A stretch of 64,000 nt of DNA, from the NCBI GenBank assembly GCA_020637365.1, contig JACJWE010000002.1, positions 1,054,001 through 1,118,000 on the forward strand, in the 5' to 3' direction. This document shows positions 52,469 through 62,468 of the stretch, in pieces. Made by a program: the position numbers and the translations under genes. Within the stretch, counting starts at the first letter, position 1; each line of letters opens with the position of its first letter. This DNA is from Acidimicrobiia bacterium (GTDB taxonomy: Bacteria; Actinomycetota; Acidimicrobiia; IMCC26256; JAGNEX01). Under the pieces are notes generated by a model. The model did not search any database, was not told the origin of the DNA, and saw only the letters and a list, made by a program, of their open reading frames with translations.

Positions 52469-54529
52469 ATGGACACGAACTCAACTCTCGACCTGATGTG
52501 GCTGATCCCTGCGCTCCCACTCGCTGGTGCTGTCCTGATCCTGCTACTGGGTAAGCGCGTTCTCGGGGAGCCGAAGGCTGGCTACTTTGCCGCCACCATG
52601 CTCGGTGGTTCATTCCTGCTCACCGTCATCAGCTTCTTCACCGTGCTCGGCGAAGATCACCACCATCGCAGCTATGTCGTCGACCTTTTTACGTGGATGC
52701 CCGTCGGCTCATTTCAAATCGATTTTGGTTTGTTGATCGATCCGCTCTCGATCACGATGCTGCTCTTTGTTACCGGTGTGGGGACGCTCATCCACATCTA
52801 TGCAATCGGGTATATGCACGGAGATCCACGGTTCACTCGCTTCTTCGGCTATCTGAACTTGTTCGCGGCTTCGATGATCATCCTGGTGATGGGCAGCAAC
52901 TACCTGGTTACCTTCCTCGGCTGGGAAGGTGTCGGCGTCTGCTCGTATCTGCTGATCTCATTTTGGTTTGAGCGCCCTTCCGCTGCCACCGCCGGGAAGA
53001 AAGCCTTTGTCACCAACCGTGTCGGTGACTTTGGTTTGATGCTCGCGATGTTCTTGATTTTGGCGAACCTCGGCACGCTCAACTACCTCTCCACCAATGA
53101 GCTCGCACCGACCCTCGCTTCGGGGACGGCGACCGCCATTGCGCTGCTGCTGTTCGTCGGAGCGATGGGTAAGAGCGCCCAGATGCCTCTTCACGTCTGG
53201 CTGCCCGATGCCATGGAAGGTCCGACCCCCGTATCGGCTCTGATCCACGCTGCGACCATGGTGACCGCAGGTGTGTTCTTGTTGGTCCGCTCGCACGGGT
53301 TTTTGGAAGTGTCGGGCGATGCGGGCACGATCGTCGCCTGGGTCGGGGGGCTGACCGCATTCTTTGCGGCAACGGTCGCGTTGACTCAGTACGACATCAA
53401 ACGAGTTCTGGCCTATTCGACCATCTCCCAGCTTGGATACCTCTTTCTGGCCGTCGGGGTCGGCGCGTACGTCGCGGCGATCTTCCACATGGTGACCCAC
53501 GCCTTCTTCAAGGCGCTGCTGTTCCTCGGTTCTGGTTCGGTCATCCACGGAATGCACGACGAACAAGACATGCGTTACATGGGAGCGCTGCGCAAGGCAA
53601 TGCCGATTACCGCAGCAACCTTCATCGTGGGTTGGCTCGCCATCGCCGGGGTGTTCCCGCTGTCCGGGTTCTGGTCAAAGGACGAGATTTTGGCGTCCGC
53701 GTGGTTTGGCGACCAGCCGATCTTGTGGGGTGTCGGCCTGATCACCGCGATCCTCACCGCCTTCTATATGACCCGCCAAGTGGTCATGGTGTTCTTTAGC
53801 CCCGCCCGCTGGGACAGCGAAGAAGATCTCTCCCGGGTCGCTACGGCAATCGCCGAACAAGAAGACGTTCGCCCCGCACAACTCGCCGATGATGTCGAAG
53901 AGCCTGAGGCCTCTGAACCTGAAGCAGGCGTGGTGCCTGCACCGGCGCACTTGGCGGGTAAACACCCACATGAATCGCCACGTCTCATGACGATTCCGCT
54001 GATCGTCCTTGCGGCCTTGTCATTCCTCGGGGGCATCTTGAACCTGCCGTTCCCCGGTTTTCATCAGCTTGGGCACTGGCTTGAGCCGGTCATCGAACCC
54101 GTCGTGGCTGGCGTGCATGAACCGCACCCCGACAACTTCAACATCGGCTTGGTGTTCGCGTTGATCGCACTCGCCGGAGCACTTGGCGGAATCGCCATTG
54201 GCTGGTCGACCTACAAGCGCTATCGCGGCACCGATGATCCGACGATCGATCGACTCGGACCACTTGCCTCGTTCTTCAGCAACGCCTGGTACTTCGATGC
54301 CTTCTACCAGCGGGTTATCGCGGAACCCGGGCGCAAACTCGCCCTGTTCCTCTCGCGCGATGTCGACGGCAAGTTCATCGATGGTTTGGTCAATGGCGTC
54401 GGCAAGGCGTTTGGCTTCGCATCGGTTGAATCCGGCAAGGCCGAAACCGGCTACGTCCGGCAGTACGCACTGGTGCTGTTGGCGGGGACCGTTGCGCTGA
54501 TTACCTACGCGATTGTGAGGGCCGCCTGA
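52469..54529 (+). CDS. nuoL: NADH-quinone oxidoreductase subunit L (operon 1)
   Basis: A 686-residue antiporter-like subunit at the distal end of the membrane arm. Key charged residues occur in SNYLVTFLGWEGVGVCSYLLISFWFE, GKSAQMPLHVWLPDAMEGPTPVSALIHAATMVTAG and YDIKRVLAYSTISQLGYLF; the long lateral helix follows near the C-terminus. An acidic insertion (about 445-490, rich in Glu/Pro/Ala) interrupts the region after the helix at 425-440 and is longer than usual. The stop shares a base with the nuoM start. Confidence 0.95.
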   Translation: MDTNSTLDLMWLIPALPLAGAVLILLLGKRVLGEPKAGYFAATMLGGSFLLTVISFFTVLGEDHHHRSYVVDLFTWMPVGSFQIDFGLLIDPLSITMLLFVTGVGTLIHIYAIGYMHGDPRFTRFFGYLNLFAASMIILVMGSNYLVTFLGWEGVGVCSYLLISFWFERPSAATAGKKAFVTNRVGDFGLMLAMFLILANLGTLNYLSTNELAPTLASGTATAIALLLFVGAMGKSAQMPLHVWLPDAMEGPTPVSALIHAATMVTAGVFLLVRSHGFLEVSGDAGTIVAWVGGLTAFFAATVALTQYDIKRVLAYSTISQLGYLFLAVGVGAYVAAIFHMVTHAFFKALLFLGSGSVIHGMHDEQDMRYMGALRKAMPITAATFIVGWLAIAGVFPLSGFWSKDEILASAWFGDQPILWGVGLITAILTAFYMTRQVVMVFFSPARWDSEEDLSRVATAIAEQEDVRPAQLADDVEEPEASEPEAGVVPAPAHLAGKHPHESPRLMTIPLIVLAALSFLGGILNLPFPGFHQLGHWLEPVIEPVVAGVHEPHPDNFNIGLVFALIALAGALGGIAIGWSTYKRYRGTDDPTIDRLGPLASFFSNAWYFDAFYQRVIAEPGRKLALFLSRDVDGKFIDGLVNGVGKAFGFASVESGKAETGYVRQYALVLLAGTVALITYAIVRAA

Positions 54530-56199
54530 TGCTTGCAGCGACCGGCGGGGATTTCCCGCTTTTGAGCGCTTTGGTGGTCACGCCGCTCATCGGCGCCGTG
54601 ATGATCGCATTCGTTGGAAAGTCTCGTACCGAAATTGTTCGAGCCTTCGCGATGTTGGCGAGCGTCTGCACAGCGGCGCTTGCTGGCTACCTCCTGTGGC
54701 AGTTTCACGTCGGTGACGGCGGATTCCAGTTCGTCGAAGACCGTAGCTGGGTCGAGGCGATGGGGCTTCGTTACATCCTCGGAGTCGACGGCATTTCGTT
54801 GTGGATGGTGGTGCTCACCGGCCTGATCTTCCCGCTCGTCTTTCTCAGCTCAGCGAACCTCAACGATCGCTTCAAGATGTACGCCATTTCGATGCTGATC
54901 CTCGAGGCGGGCATCATGGGCGTGTTCTTGGCCCTTGATCTGGTGCTCTTCTTCGTCTTCTTCGAAGTGGTGCTCATCCCTATGTATCTGCTGATCGGTA
55001 TCTGGGGTCATGAACGGCGCATCTACGCGGCGCTCAAGTTCTTCATTTACACCATGGCGGGTTCGGCGCTGATGTTGGCGGCGATCTTGACCCTCGGCTT
55101 CTTGCACAGTTCGCAGACCGGCGTGTTGACCTTCGACATGCGGGAGTTGTCGATCTGGGGTGGCTTGGCGCAGTCGACAGCGCAGTGGTTGTTCCTTGCG
55201 TTCTTCGTAGCGTTCGCCGTGAAAGTCCCGATTTTCCCGCTCCATACCTGGTTGCCCGATGCGCACGTTGAGGCGCCAGCAGCCGGTTCGGTGGTGCTGG
55301 CAGCGGTCATGTTGAAGATGGGAACGTACGGATTCTTGCGGTTCTCCTTGACGCTCTTCCCTCAGGCTGCGGTGGACATGGCCCCGTGGATCATGGTCCT
55401 CGGTGCGATCGGCATCATCTATGGGGCGCTCGTCGCTGCGGTACAAACCGACTTGAAGAAGCTCATTGCCTATTCCTCGGTGGCGCATATGGGCTTTGTC
55501 GTGATCGGTACGTTCTCGCTGACCCAACCGGGACTCGATGGCGGCATCTTGACGATGCTCGCCCATGGGCTCAACACCTCGGCACTGTTCTTCCTGGTCG
55601 GTTTCCTCTATGACCGACGCCACACCCGGGAGATCGCCCAGTTCGGCGGGCTGTGGAAGACGATGCCGATCTTTGCGGGACTGTTCTTGGTCGCGTCTTT
55701 CGCGTCGGTGGGTCTGCCTGGACTATCCGGATTCGTCGGGGAGTATTTGTCGTTGTTGGGCACCTTCTTGACATCGCGACCCGTCGCTGTTGTGTCGACG
55801 GTCGGCGTCATCTTGGCGGCGTTGTATCTCTTGTGGGCTTTCCAACAGGTCTTTACGGGCGAACCCGAGGGTGACAACAGGGACACTCCCGATGTGTCGG
55901 TCCGTGAGATCGCCGTGGTCGCCCCGCTCCTGATCTTGAGTCTGGTGATTGGCCTGTACCCTCGTCCGGTGCTGGATCGGATCAACCCTTCGGTCGAGGC
56001 GCTACTCGACCACGTCGAGGAGCAGTCTGACTGGGTCGAGCCATCGGTACCGCCCGCTTCTGTGGTCCATGACGAAACGACCGAAGTGGAAGCAGGGCAC
56101 GACGAGGCTGGTGCTGCCGAGACCGACAGCGGGAACGCTGCCGACGACGAGCATTCGATTGGAAACCTGGAAGCTGCTGTGCCGGGAGGTGCCAAATGA
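54529..56199 (+). CDS. nuoM: NADH-quinone oxidoreductase subunit M (operon 1)
   Basis: A 556-residue antiporter-like proton-pumping subunit. Motifs include VDGISLWMVVLTGLIFPL, FFEVVLIPMYLLIGIWGHERRIYAALKFFIYT, FAVKVPIFPLHTWLPDAHVEAPAAGSVVLAAVMLKMGTYG and DLKKLIAYSSVAHMGFV. The final 50 residues are an acidic Glu/Ala/Asp tail past the last helix. It overlaps nuoL by 1 base and nuoN by 4 bases. Confidence 0.95.
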   Translation: MLAATGGDFPLLSALVVTPLIGAVMIAFVGKSRTEIVRAFAMLASVCTAALAGYLLWQFHVGDGGFQFVEDRSWVEAMGLRYILGVDGISLWMVVLTGLIFPLVFLSSANLNDRFKMYAISMLILEAGIMGVFLALDLVLFFVFFEVVLIPMYLLIGIWGHERRIYAALKFFIYTMAGSALMLAAILTLGFLHSSQTGVLTFDMRELSIWGGLAQSTAQWLFLAFFVAFAVKVPIFPLHTWLPDAHVEAPAAGSVVLAAVMLKMGTYGFLRFSLTLFPQAAVDMAPWIMVLGAIGIIYGALVAAVQTDLKKLIAYSSVAHMGFVVIGTFSLTQPGLDGGILTMLAHGLNTSALFFLVGFLYDRRHTREIAQFGGLWKTMPIFAGLFLVASFASVGLPGLSGFVGEYLSLLGTFLTSRPVAVVSTVGVILAALYLLWAFQQVFTGEPEGDNRDTPDVSVREIAVVAPLLILSLVIGLYPRPVLDRINPSVEALLDHVEEQSDWVEPSVPPASVVHDETTEVEAGHDEAGAAETDSGNAADDEHSIGNLEAAVPGGAK

Positions 56200-57683
56200 G
56201 CGCGCTTTTGAGCCTCGCTGACGTCGAAGCCCTCCCGACTCCCAGTTTTGACTGGTTTGGGATTGCGCCGCCGGTCATTCTGTTCGCGACCGCTCTGGTC
56301 ATCATCTTGATGGTCGCCTACAAGCACCGTCTCGGACTCGCGCCGTGGTTGCCGCTCGCGACGACCCTGGTGGGTATCGGCATCGCTGCGGTCTACACCG
56401 TGTTGTCGTGGGGCAAGGTCATCGATGGAGGTCCTTACACCACTGCTGGCGGTCTCGTCGATGTCGACGGTATGGGGATCTTCTTCACCGCCATCGTGTT
56501 GATTTGTGCAGCGATCGGTGCGTTAGTCGCTAGCGACTACCTCCGTCGTGAACGTCTCGATCAGCCTGAATACTTCGCTCTGATGCTCTGTTCCGCATCC
56601 GGTATGGCGTTGATGGCGACGGCGGCCGATTTGATCACCGTGTTTCTGTCGCTCGAGATTCTGTCGATCGCTCTGTACGTTTTGGCAGCGTATCGAAGCT
56701 CTGAGGAACCATCTCAAGAGGCTGGTCTCAAGTACTTCTTGTTGGGCTCGGTCGCTTCGGCCATCTTCCTGTATGGCATCGCGCTGATCTATGGGGCTGT
56801 TGGTTCGACCAACCTCCGGATCATCTCCGATACGCCCGTCGACAACGTGTTGTACCTGGCCGGAATCTCGTTGCTCATCGTCGGATTCGCGTTCAAGATC
56901 GCCGCGGTGCCATTCCATATGTGGACTCCTGACGTGTACCAGGGAGCGCCGACACCGGTCGTGGCCTTCATGGCTTCGGGGGCCAAGGTGGCGGCTTTCG
57001 CCGCGATGACCCGCACGATCGTGTTCGCCATGAACTACACGCGCTCTGACTGGCAGCCGATCTTGTGGGTGCTCGCCGTCGCATCGATGCTCGTTGGAGC
57101 CGTGTCCGCGTTGACTCAGTCGAACGTGAAGCGGATGCTCGCCTATAGCTCGATCGGACATGCCGGTTTCATCCTGATCGGCCTTCAGCTCTCGACGGGC
57201 GACGGCGTTGCGGCAACCATGGTGTATCTGTTGGCATATGCGGTCATGGTGCTTGGCACGTTTGGCGCACTGACCTACCTCAGCGGACCCGGTGACCGAG
57301 ACACGAGCTTTGAGGATATGAAGGGTTTGGCGCGCCGCCAGCCGATGATGGCGGCACTCGTCGCGTTCTTCTTGTTCGCTCAGGCGGGTATCCCGCCGAG
57401 CTCCGGCTTCATGGCCAAGTTTGGCGTCTTCAAGGCAGCTGCTGACTCGGAAAGCTATGCACTGGTCATCATCGGTGTGCTGGTCGCTGTAATCGCCGCG
57501 TTCGCCTACCTGCGGGTGATCGTCGCGATGTACTTCCAGGACGGCGACGAGGACTCCACGCTCGGCCGGGTCCCCCTGGGACTTCGGGTCGGCGTCTGGG
57601 CCGCTGCGATCTTCACCCTCGTGATGGGTGTCCTGCCTCAGTTCGTGCTCGACCTTGCAGACAGAGCTTCGGTCATTCTCTGA
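56196..57683 (+). CDS. nuoN: NADH-quinone oxidoreductase subunit N (operon 1)
   Basis: A 495-residue antiporter-like subunit and the last gene of operon 1. It has DLITVFLSLEILSIALYVLAAY, EAGLKYFLLGSVASAIFLYGIALIYG, FKIAAVPFHMWTPDVYQGAPTPVVAFMASGAKVAAFAA and SNVKRMLAYSSIGHAGFILIG. The C-terminus has the PPSSGFMAKFGVFKAA block and AFAYLRVIVAMYF. The stop at 57681-57683 is followed by 86 bases before the lipoprotein gene. Confidence 0.95.
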   Translation: MSALLSLADVEALPTPSFDWFGIAPPVILFATALVIILMVAYKHRLGLAPWLPLATTLVGIGIAAVYTVLSWGKVIDGGPYTTAGGLVDVDGMGIFFTAIVLICAAIGALVASDYLRRERLDQPEYFALMLCSASGMALMATAADLITVFLSLEILSIALYVLAAYRSSEEPSQEAGLKYFLLGSVASAIFLYGIALIYGAVGSTNLRIISDTPVDNVLYLAGISLLIVGFAFKIAAVPFHMWTPDVYQGAPTPVVAFMASGAKVAAFAAMTRTIVFAMNYTRSDWQPILWVLAVASMLVGAVSALTQSNVKRMLAYSSIGHAGFILIGLQLSTGDGVAATMVYLLAYAVMVLGTFGALTYLSGPGDRDTSFEDMKGLARRQPMMAALVAFFLFAQAGIPPSSGFMAKFGVFKAAADSESYALVIIGVLVAVIAAFAYLRVIVAMYFQDGDEDSTLGRVPLGLRVGVWAAAIFTLVMGVLPQFVLDLADRASVIL

Positions 57684-57769
57684 TCCGTACAATGGTGGTC
57701 GGACCGCGGCTCAGCTAGCCTCCCGAGGTCCGTAGTTCGGGGTGGGGTTCAGGGTGAGAAGGGGTTGTC

Positions 57770-58342
57770 GTGCGACTACGAATCTTTGGTCTGATAGTGC
57801 TGTTGCTTGCCGTCACCGCGGCATGTAGCGACGACAACGATGACGCTTCTGACGCGGACGCTGCGACGAACAGCAGCCTCGTCGCGAACGCCGATGGCAG
57901 TTCAGCGACAAGCATCTTGACCTCCGACGAGATCAAAGCTGGTGAGCTGTCTGGACAAGACTTCTCGAACGCGGACCTCGAAGGCGCCCGCCTTGCGCAG
58001 CTGAACCTGAGCAATACCAAATTTGTCGGTTCAGCCTTGCTGGGCGCCGACCTTTCCGGCTCAAATCTGAGCGGTGCGATTTTTGCTGGCGCCGACCTGA
58101 CCGCCGCGGATCTCACAGGAGCCACGCTGGACGGCGTGAACTGGGGTAGCGACGATGTCGGCTGGGCGACCTGTCCAGACGGCACGAGCGCCAAGGATGG
58201 CGGTGGTTCGTGCGCGGACCATCTCGACGCTGCGGCAGGGCCAGAGGCAGAAACTCCGGCGGATGACGGTGCCGCTGAAAGCACCGCTCCAACCCAAGCG
58301 CCGACCGAGAGCGCAACAACCGTCGCCGACTCCGGGGAGTAG
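57770..58342 (+). CDS. pentapeptide-repeat lipoprotein
   Basis: A 190-residue exported protein. The signal IFGLIVLLLAVTAAC ends at a lipobox cysteine (Cys19). An acidic linker follows, then about 14 pentapeptide repeats (A[DN]LxG pattern: FSNADLEGARLAQLNLSNTKFVG and on to TLDGVNW) at about residues 60-125, which fold into a right-handed beta-helix. The C-terminal part (WATCPDGTSAKDGGGSCADH) has a Cys pair, then a Thr/Ala-rich tail. It stands between the two nuo operons; a link to them is not shown. GTG 57770 is the start. Confidence 0.82.
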   Translation: MRLRIFGLIVLLLAVTAACSDDNDDASDADAATNSSLVANADGSSATSILTSDEIKAGELSGQDFSNADLEGARLAQLNLSNTKFVGSALLGADLSGSNLSGAIFAGADLTAADLTGATLDGVNWGSDDVGWATCPDGTSAKDGGGSCADHLDAAAGPEAETPADDGAAESTAPTQAPTESATTVADSGE

Positions 58343-58538
58343 TTCGGGGCGTCGGCTGTATCGCAGCGGCCGAGCTCACGTCTCTGGGAGGAATGGACGG
58401 CTCAAGACGTGGCCGCGGGTGATCGGCGGTCGCTTGGCCGGAGGCGCATCGCCGCTCGTCACGAGCTGGCGCGCCGTGTGTCGGCCCTGTGCTTTGTGAC
58501 GGGGCGCACCAAGTTCGTGCGCTTCGCGAAACGACACA

Positions 58539-58544
58539 TATACT
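58539..58544 (+). promoter_or_regulatory. possible -10 element of the second nuo operon
   Basis: TATACT lies 31 bases before the nuoA2 GTG and matches the -10 consensus at 5 of 6 positions. No good -35 is visible at 16-19 bases upstream, so an extended -10 or activator-dependent promoter is possible. Confidence 0.35.
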
Positions 58545-58575
58545 CGATCCGTTGTCCCTGCTGGAGGTCACCCCG

Positions 58576-58947
58576 GTGTCGTATTCCGACTTTTCCCAAG
58601 CGTATTTGTCGGTCGCAGTTTTCGTGATCGCCTCGGGCGTGATCATGGCCGCGATGCTTGGCGTGGGGCGTTTGGTCCGTCCGACCCGCCCACAAGACGA
58701 GAAGTATCTGTCATACGAATCCGGTGTTGACCCAGCTGATTTCTGGGGCGCCGCCAACGTTCGCTACTACCTGTACGGACTTCTCTTCGTCATCTTCGAT
58801 GTCGAGGCAGCGTTCATCTTTCCGTGGGCAATTCAACTCGAAGAGTTTGGCGTATTCGGTTTGGTCGAGATGCTCGTGTTCATCGCGATCTTGGTGCTCG
58901 GCCTCGTCTACGCCTGGCGGAAGGGAGTGCTGAAGTGGGCCTCGTAG
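58576..58947 (+). CDS. nuoA: complex I-like subunit A (operon 2)
   Basis: A 123-residue three-helix subunit of the second complex. YLSYESGVDPADFWGAANVRYYLYGLLFVIFDVEAAFIFPWA is the family core; it differs strongly from operon 1 NuoA (the Ser-for-Cys change in YESG is notable, as the first copy has ECG). GTG 58576 follows a GGAGG site by 8 bases. The next gene starts inside its last codons (GTG 58935). Confidence 0.92.
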   Translation: MSYSDFSQAYLSVAVFVIASGVIMAAMLGVGRLVRPTRPQDEKYLSYESGVDPADFWGAANVRYYLYGLLFVIFDVEAAFIFPWAIQLEEFGVFGLVEMLVFIAILVLGLVYAWRKGVLKWAS

Positions 58948-59441
58948 AGTCGGGAAAAATCCCCAAGCCGCTGACGTGGCTCATGAACTACGGGCGCAAG
59001 TACTCCCTGTGGATGTTTCAGTGGGGCCCCGCATGCTGCGCTATCGAGATGGCCGCAGCATTGGCCAGCCCCCGCTACGACATGATGCGGTTGGGGGTTA
59101 TCCCGTTCCCTGCGTCGCCTCGTCAGGCCGACCTCATCGTGATCTCGGGCACGATCACCGACAAGATGGCTCCGGCGGTCCGTCGCTTGTGGGAGCAGAT
59201 GCCCGACCCCAAGTACGTGATCTCGATGGGTGCGTGCGCCAACTGTGGTGGCCCCTACTGGGATTCGTATTCGGTGACCAAGGGAATCGACCAGGTGGTT
59301 CCCGTCGATGTCTACGTTCCGGGCTGCCCGCCGCGCCCCGAGGCGTTACTCGAGGCCGTCGTCATCCTCCAGGACATGATTCAGAACGAAGATATGGCAG
59401 CGCGCTGGCGTGGCCGCGGCGAGCCGATCGTGGTCAGTTGA
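58935..59441 (+). CDS. nuoB: complex I-like subunit B (operon 2)
   Basis: A 168-residue cluster-N2 subunit with the cysteine ligands in PACCAIEMAAAL, MGACANCGGPYWDSY and VPGCPPRPEALLEAV. Start GTG 58935 lies after GGGAG and overlaps the nuoA2 end by 13 bases. It is clearly divergent from operon 1 NuoB (for instance WMFQWGPACC and NCGGPYW). Confidence 0.94.
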   Translation: MGLVESGKIPKPLTWLMNYGRKYSLWMFQWGPACCAIEMAAALASPRYDMMRLGVIPFPASPRQADLIVISGTITDKMAPAVRRLWEQMPDPKYVISMGACANCGGPYWDSYSVTKGIDQVVPVDVYVPGCPPRPEALLEAVVILQDMIQNEDMAARWRGRGEPIVVS

Positions 59442-59483
59442 CCAAGGCTACGACCGCTTTGAGTTCGCGCACCGGGAGACACA

Positions 59484-60125
59484 GTGTCTGAGGAAACCAT
59501 CGAAGAGATAGCGCCGGTCCCAGCCGATCACGATCAACTGATCGCTGAGTTCTCTCGCGCGCTCGGTGATGACCTGCTGAGCATTCAAAGCAACCAGGGT
59601 GATGTCGTCGCACGGGTCAGGCCAGAAGCGTGGGTCAAGGCTGCCCAGGTCGCTCGCGATGAACTCGACCTCGAGTATTTGTCGTTCATCTCGGTCGTCG
59701 ACTGGATGCCCGCTCCGATTCCGCCGGGCACCAGCGACTCCGACACCTCCACACCTACCCAGCCAAGCGAGATGACCTACGGCGTCGGTGGCGGCGAGAC
59801 TCGTTTTCAGATCTTCGCGTCGCTGCAGACCACCATGCCCGGTCGCCCGTCAAGTCTCATCGTCAAAGCCGACCTCGACAGCGAACACCCGCTCATCGCC
59901 ACCTGGAGCGCTCTGTATCCGGGGGCCGACTGGCATGAGCGCGAGGCGATGGACATGTACGGCGTCACGTTCGCCGACCACCCCAATCCGCGAAAGATAT
60001 ATCTGCCTGCCGAATTTGAAGGCCACCCATTGCGCAAAGACTTTCCGCTGCTGGCGCGTGAAGTAAAGCCGTGGCCCGGCCTTGTGGACGTCGAGCCGAT
60101 GCCCGGCGCAGGAGCTGATGACTGA
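59484..60125 (+). CDS. nuoC: complex I-like subunit C (operon 2)
   Basis: A 213-residue subunit with the NuoC signature near its C-terminus: ATWSALYPGADWHEREAMDMYGVTFADHPNPRKIYLP and GHPLRKDFPLLARE. A Pro/Ser/Thr-rich insertion at about 75-95 splits the N-terminal domain. GTG 59484 is the start and the stop shares a base with nuoD2 (TGATG). Confidence 0.92.
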   Translation: MSEETIEEIAPVPADHDQLIAEFSRALGDDLLSIQSNQGDVVARVRPEAWVKAAQVARDELDLEYLSFISVVDWMPAPIPPGTSDSDTSTPTQPSEMTYGVGGGETRFQIFASLQTTMPGRPSSLIVKADLDSEHPLIATWSALYPGADWHEREAMDMYGVTFADHPNPRKIYLPAEFEGHPLRKDFPLLAREVKPWPGLVDVEPMPGAGADD

Positions 60126-61299
60126 TGACCGACATACAGACTCCGATTTCCTATCCGCCCGAGATAGCGCGGCACCTCGCCGAAGCGCAGGTCAATGTCG
60201 AACTCCAGTCAGACGACATGACCCTGAACCTCGGGCCGCAGCACCCGGCGACGCACGGCACGCTGCGTATCATCGTGAAGTTGGACGGTGAACGAGTCGT
60301 CGCCGCAGAACCGGTGTGCGGCTACATGCACCGCGGCTACGAAAAGCTCACCGAGTACCGCAACTATCCCCAGATCACGACCCTCATCAATCGGATCGAC
60401 TGGTTGGGTAGTTTCTCCAACGAGGTGCCGTTCGTTTCGGCCGCTGAGGAACTGATGGGTATCGAGGCGCCGCCTCGTGCCCAGTACATCCGGACGGTCC
60501 TGACCGAGCTGAGTCGGATTTCGACGTTCATCTTGTTCCTGGGCGAAATGGGCTTGCAGGTCGGTGCGATGACCGCAGCTTTCTATGGATTCCGTGACCG
60601 CGAGTACATCCTCAACCTCATCGAGACCGCGACCGGCGGCCGTTTTCACCCCAACTACAACCGCATTGGCGGTCTCAAGGAAGACCTCCGCGCGGTTGGA
60701 TCGCCCAAACGCGTGAGGCGATGGGCCAGGTGCTCGCGAGTTGTGACCAGTTCGAAGACCTGGTGGCTGGCAACGAGATCTTTATCGCTCGCTGTAAGGA
60801 CGTCGGCATCGTCCCCGCTCATATCGGGTTGGCCTACGGAATGTCAGGCTCGAACATCCGGGCGTCTGGACACGATTGGGACCTTCGTCGAGACGGCAAG
60901 CCCTACCTCGTGTACAACGAACTCGACTGGAAGGTCTGGACCCATCCCGATGGGGACAGCTTCAGTCGCTATTGGGTTCGGCTTCAGGAGTGCCGTGAAT
61001 CGGCGCGCATGGTGCTGCAGATGCTCGACAAGATCCCTTCGGGCAAGGTCATGGCCAAGGTGCCGCGCATCATCAAGGTGCCCGAGGGCGAGGTGTGGAC
61101 CCACATCGAAGGCACTCTCGGCGAGATGGGGTACTACGTGTATTCCAAGGGCGGAACGGGGCCCTTCCGTACCAAGATCCGCACAGCGTCGTTTTCGAAT
61201 ATCTCGATCTTGCCCTGGCTGCTCAAGGGCACGTACGTCCCTGACGTCGTGACGATCTTGGCCAGCTTGTACTTCATCCTCGGCGATATCGACCGGTAG
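60125..61299 (+). CDS. nuoD: complex I-like subunit D (operon 2), frameshifted
   Basis: A 49-kDa-type quinone-site subunit of the second complex. The N-terminal part LNLGPQHPATHGTLRIIVKLDGERV, GYMHRGYEKLTEYRNYPQI and NRIDWLGSFSNEVPF is in one frame up to LKEDL. After about 60688 a different frame continues as PRGWIAQTREAMGQVLASCDQFEDLVAGNEIF and runs to the proper ending at 61299. One C is missing in the CCC/CC run of CTCCG. As given, translation would run on in the wrong frame to 61252. Repaired length is about 391 residues, normal for the family. Confidence 0.92.
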
Positions 61300-61427
61300 G
61301 GGTGTCGTGGGGTTTGCGCAATGCGGTTTGAAAATGCTGGCATTCGGACCGGCAACGTCTGTCGGTGCTCGGCGACGTTGTTCGGTGACGAGCCGTCCAT
61401 GTCCGATACTCAACCGGGAAGCATTCG

Positions 61428-62468
61428 ATGATGAGCGGTGATCTTGTGCTTGGGGTCGACCTTCCCTGGGGCCTCGTATTGCTGATCAAGGGCCTGATCC
61501 CGCTGGCGCTGGTGCCGGCCGGTGCCCTCATTTTCGGGTACGTCTTCTTGATGAAGATGCTCTCCCACATGCAGAGCCGGCTGGGGCCGATGGAATCTGG
61601 TGGATTCCATGGCTGGTTCCAGCTCGTTGGTGACGGCATCAAGTTCATTCAGAAGGAAGACGTCTTCCCCGATGGTGCCGATAAGCGCGTCTTCGCGTTG
61701 GCGCCGCTCATGGTGTTGATGTCCACGTTCTTGATGTACGTGGTTATCCCGGCCGGTCCAGACCTGGTCGTCGAAGATCTCAACGTCGGGATCTTCTACG
61801 CGCTGGCCGTGTCATCGCTGTCGACCATCGGTGTGCTGATGGCCGGTTGGGCGAGCGCCAACAAGTACGCCCTGCTCGGTGCGCTCCGGTCCGTCGGTCA
61901 GCTGATCGCATACGAACTACCGCTGGTCCTCGCCGTTGTCGGCGTGGTCATTCAGGCCGGGACCATGAGCTTGCAGGGAATCGTTCTTGCACAGGCTGAC
62001 GGGGAGATCTTCGGCGTCGGTGCGCTGGGGAATCCATTCATCCTTTCCCAGATCATCGGGTTTACGGTCTTCATGACCGCTGCCCAAGCCGAACTGGTCC
62101 AAACCCCTTTCGACATGCCCGTCGCTGAGTCAGAAGTCGTCGGTGGGTACCTGGTCGAATACACCGGTTTTCGGTTCTTGCTCTTCTTCCTTGGCGAATT
62201 TGGAACAGCCTTTGCGTACTCCGGGCTCGCAGCGACGTTGTTCCTTGGCGGCTGGTCATTGCCCGGGGTCGACGGTGACATCATGAATTGGCTTGGGCCG
62301 CTCGTGTTGTTTGCCAAGGTGATGCTCGTCGGGTTCGTCATGTTCTGGGTGCGTTTCACCTATCCTCGATTGCGAGAAGACCAGCTGCAGACCCTGGCAT
62401 GGAAGTACCTCATTCCGATTGCACTGGTCAACATTGCGGTTACAGGTGTGCTGAAGGTGGTGTTCTAA
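61428..62468 (+). CDS. nuoH: complex I-like subunit H (operon 2)
   Basis: A 346-residue eight-helix membrane subunit: FLMKMLSHMQSRLGPMESGGFHGWFQLVGDGIKFIQKED, AQAELVQTPFDMPVAESEVVGGYLVEYTGFRF and WVRFTYPRLREDQLQTLAWKYLIP. In this operon nuoH directly follows nuoD (128-base gap); nuoE, nuoF and nuoG are absent between them. ATG 61428 or 61431 can serve as start. Confidence 0.94.
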   Translation: MMSGDLVLGVDLPWGLVLLIKGLIPLALVPAGALIFGYVFLMKMLSHMQSRLGPMESGGFHGWFQLVGDGIKFIQKEDVFPDGADKRVFALAPLMVLMSTFLMYVVIPAGPDLVVEDLNVGIFYALAVSSLSTIGVLMAGWASANKYALLGALRSVGQLIAYELPLVLAVVGVVIQAGTMSLQGIVLAQADGEIFGVGALGNPFILSQIIGFTVFMTAAQAELVQTPFDMPVAESEVVGGYLVEYTGFRFLLFFLGEFGTAFAYSGLAATLFLGGWSLPGVDGDIMNWLGPLVLFAKVMLVGFVMFWVRFTYPRLREDQLQTLAWKYLIPIALVNIAVTGVLKVVF

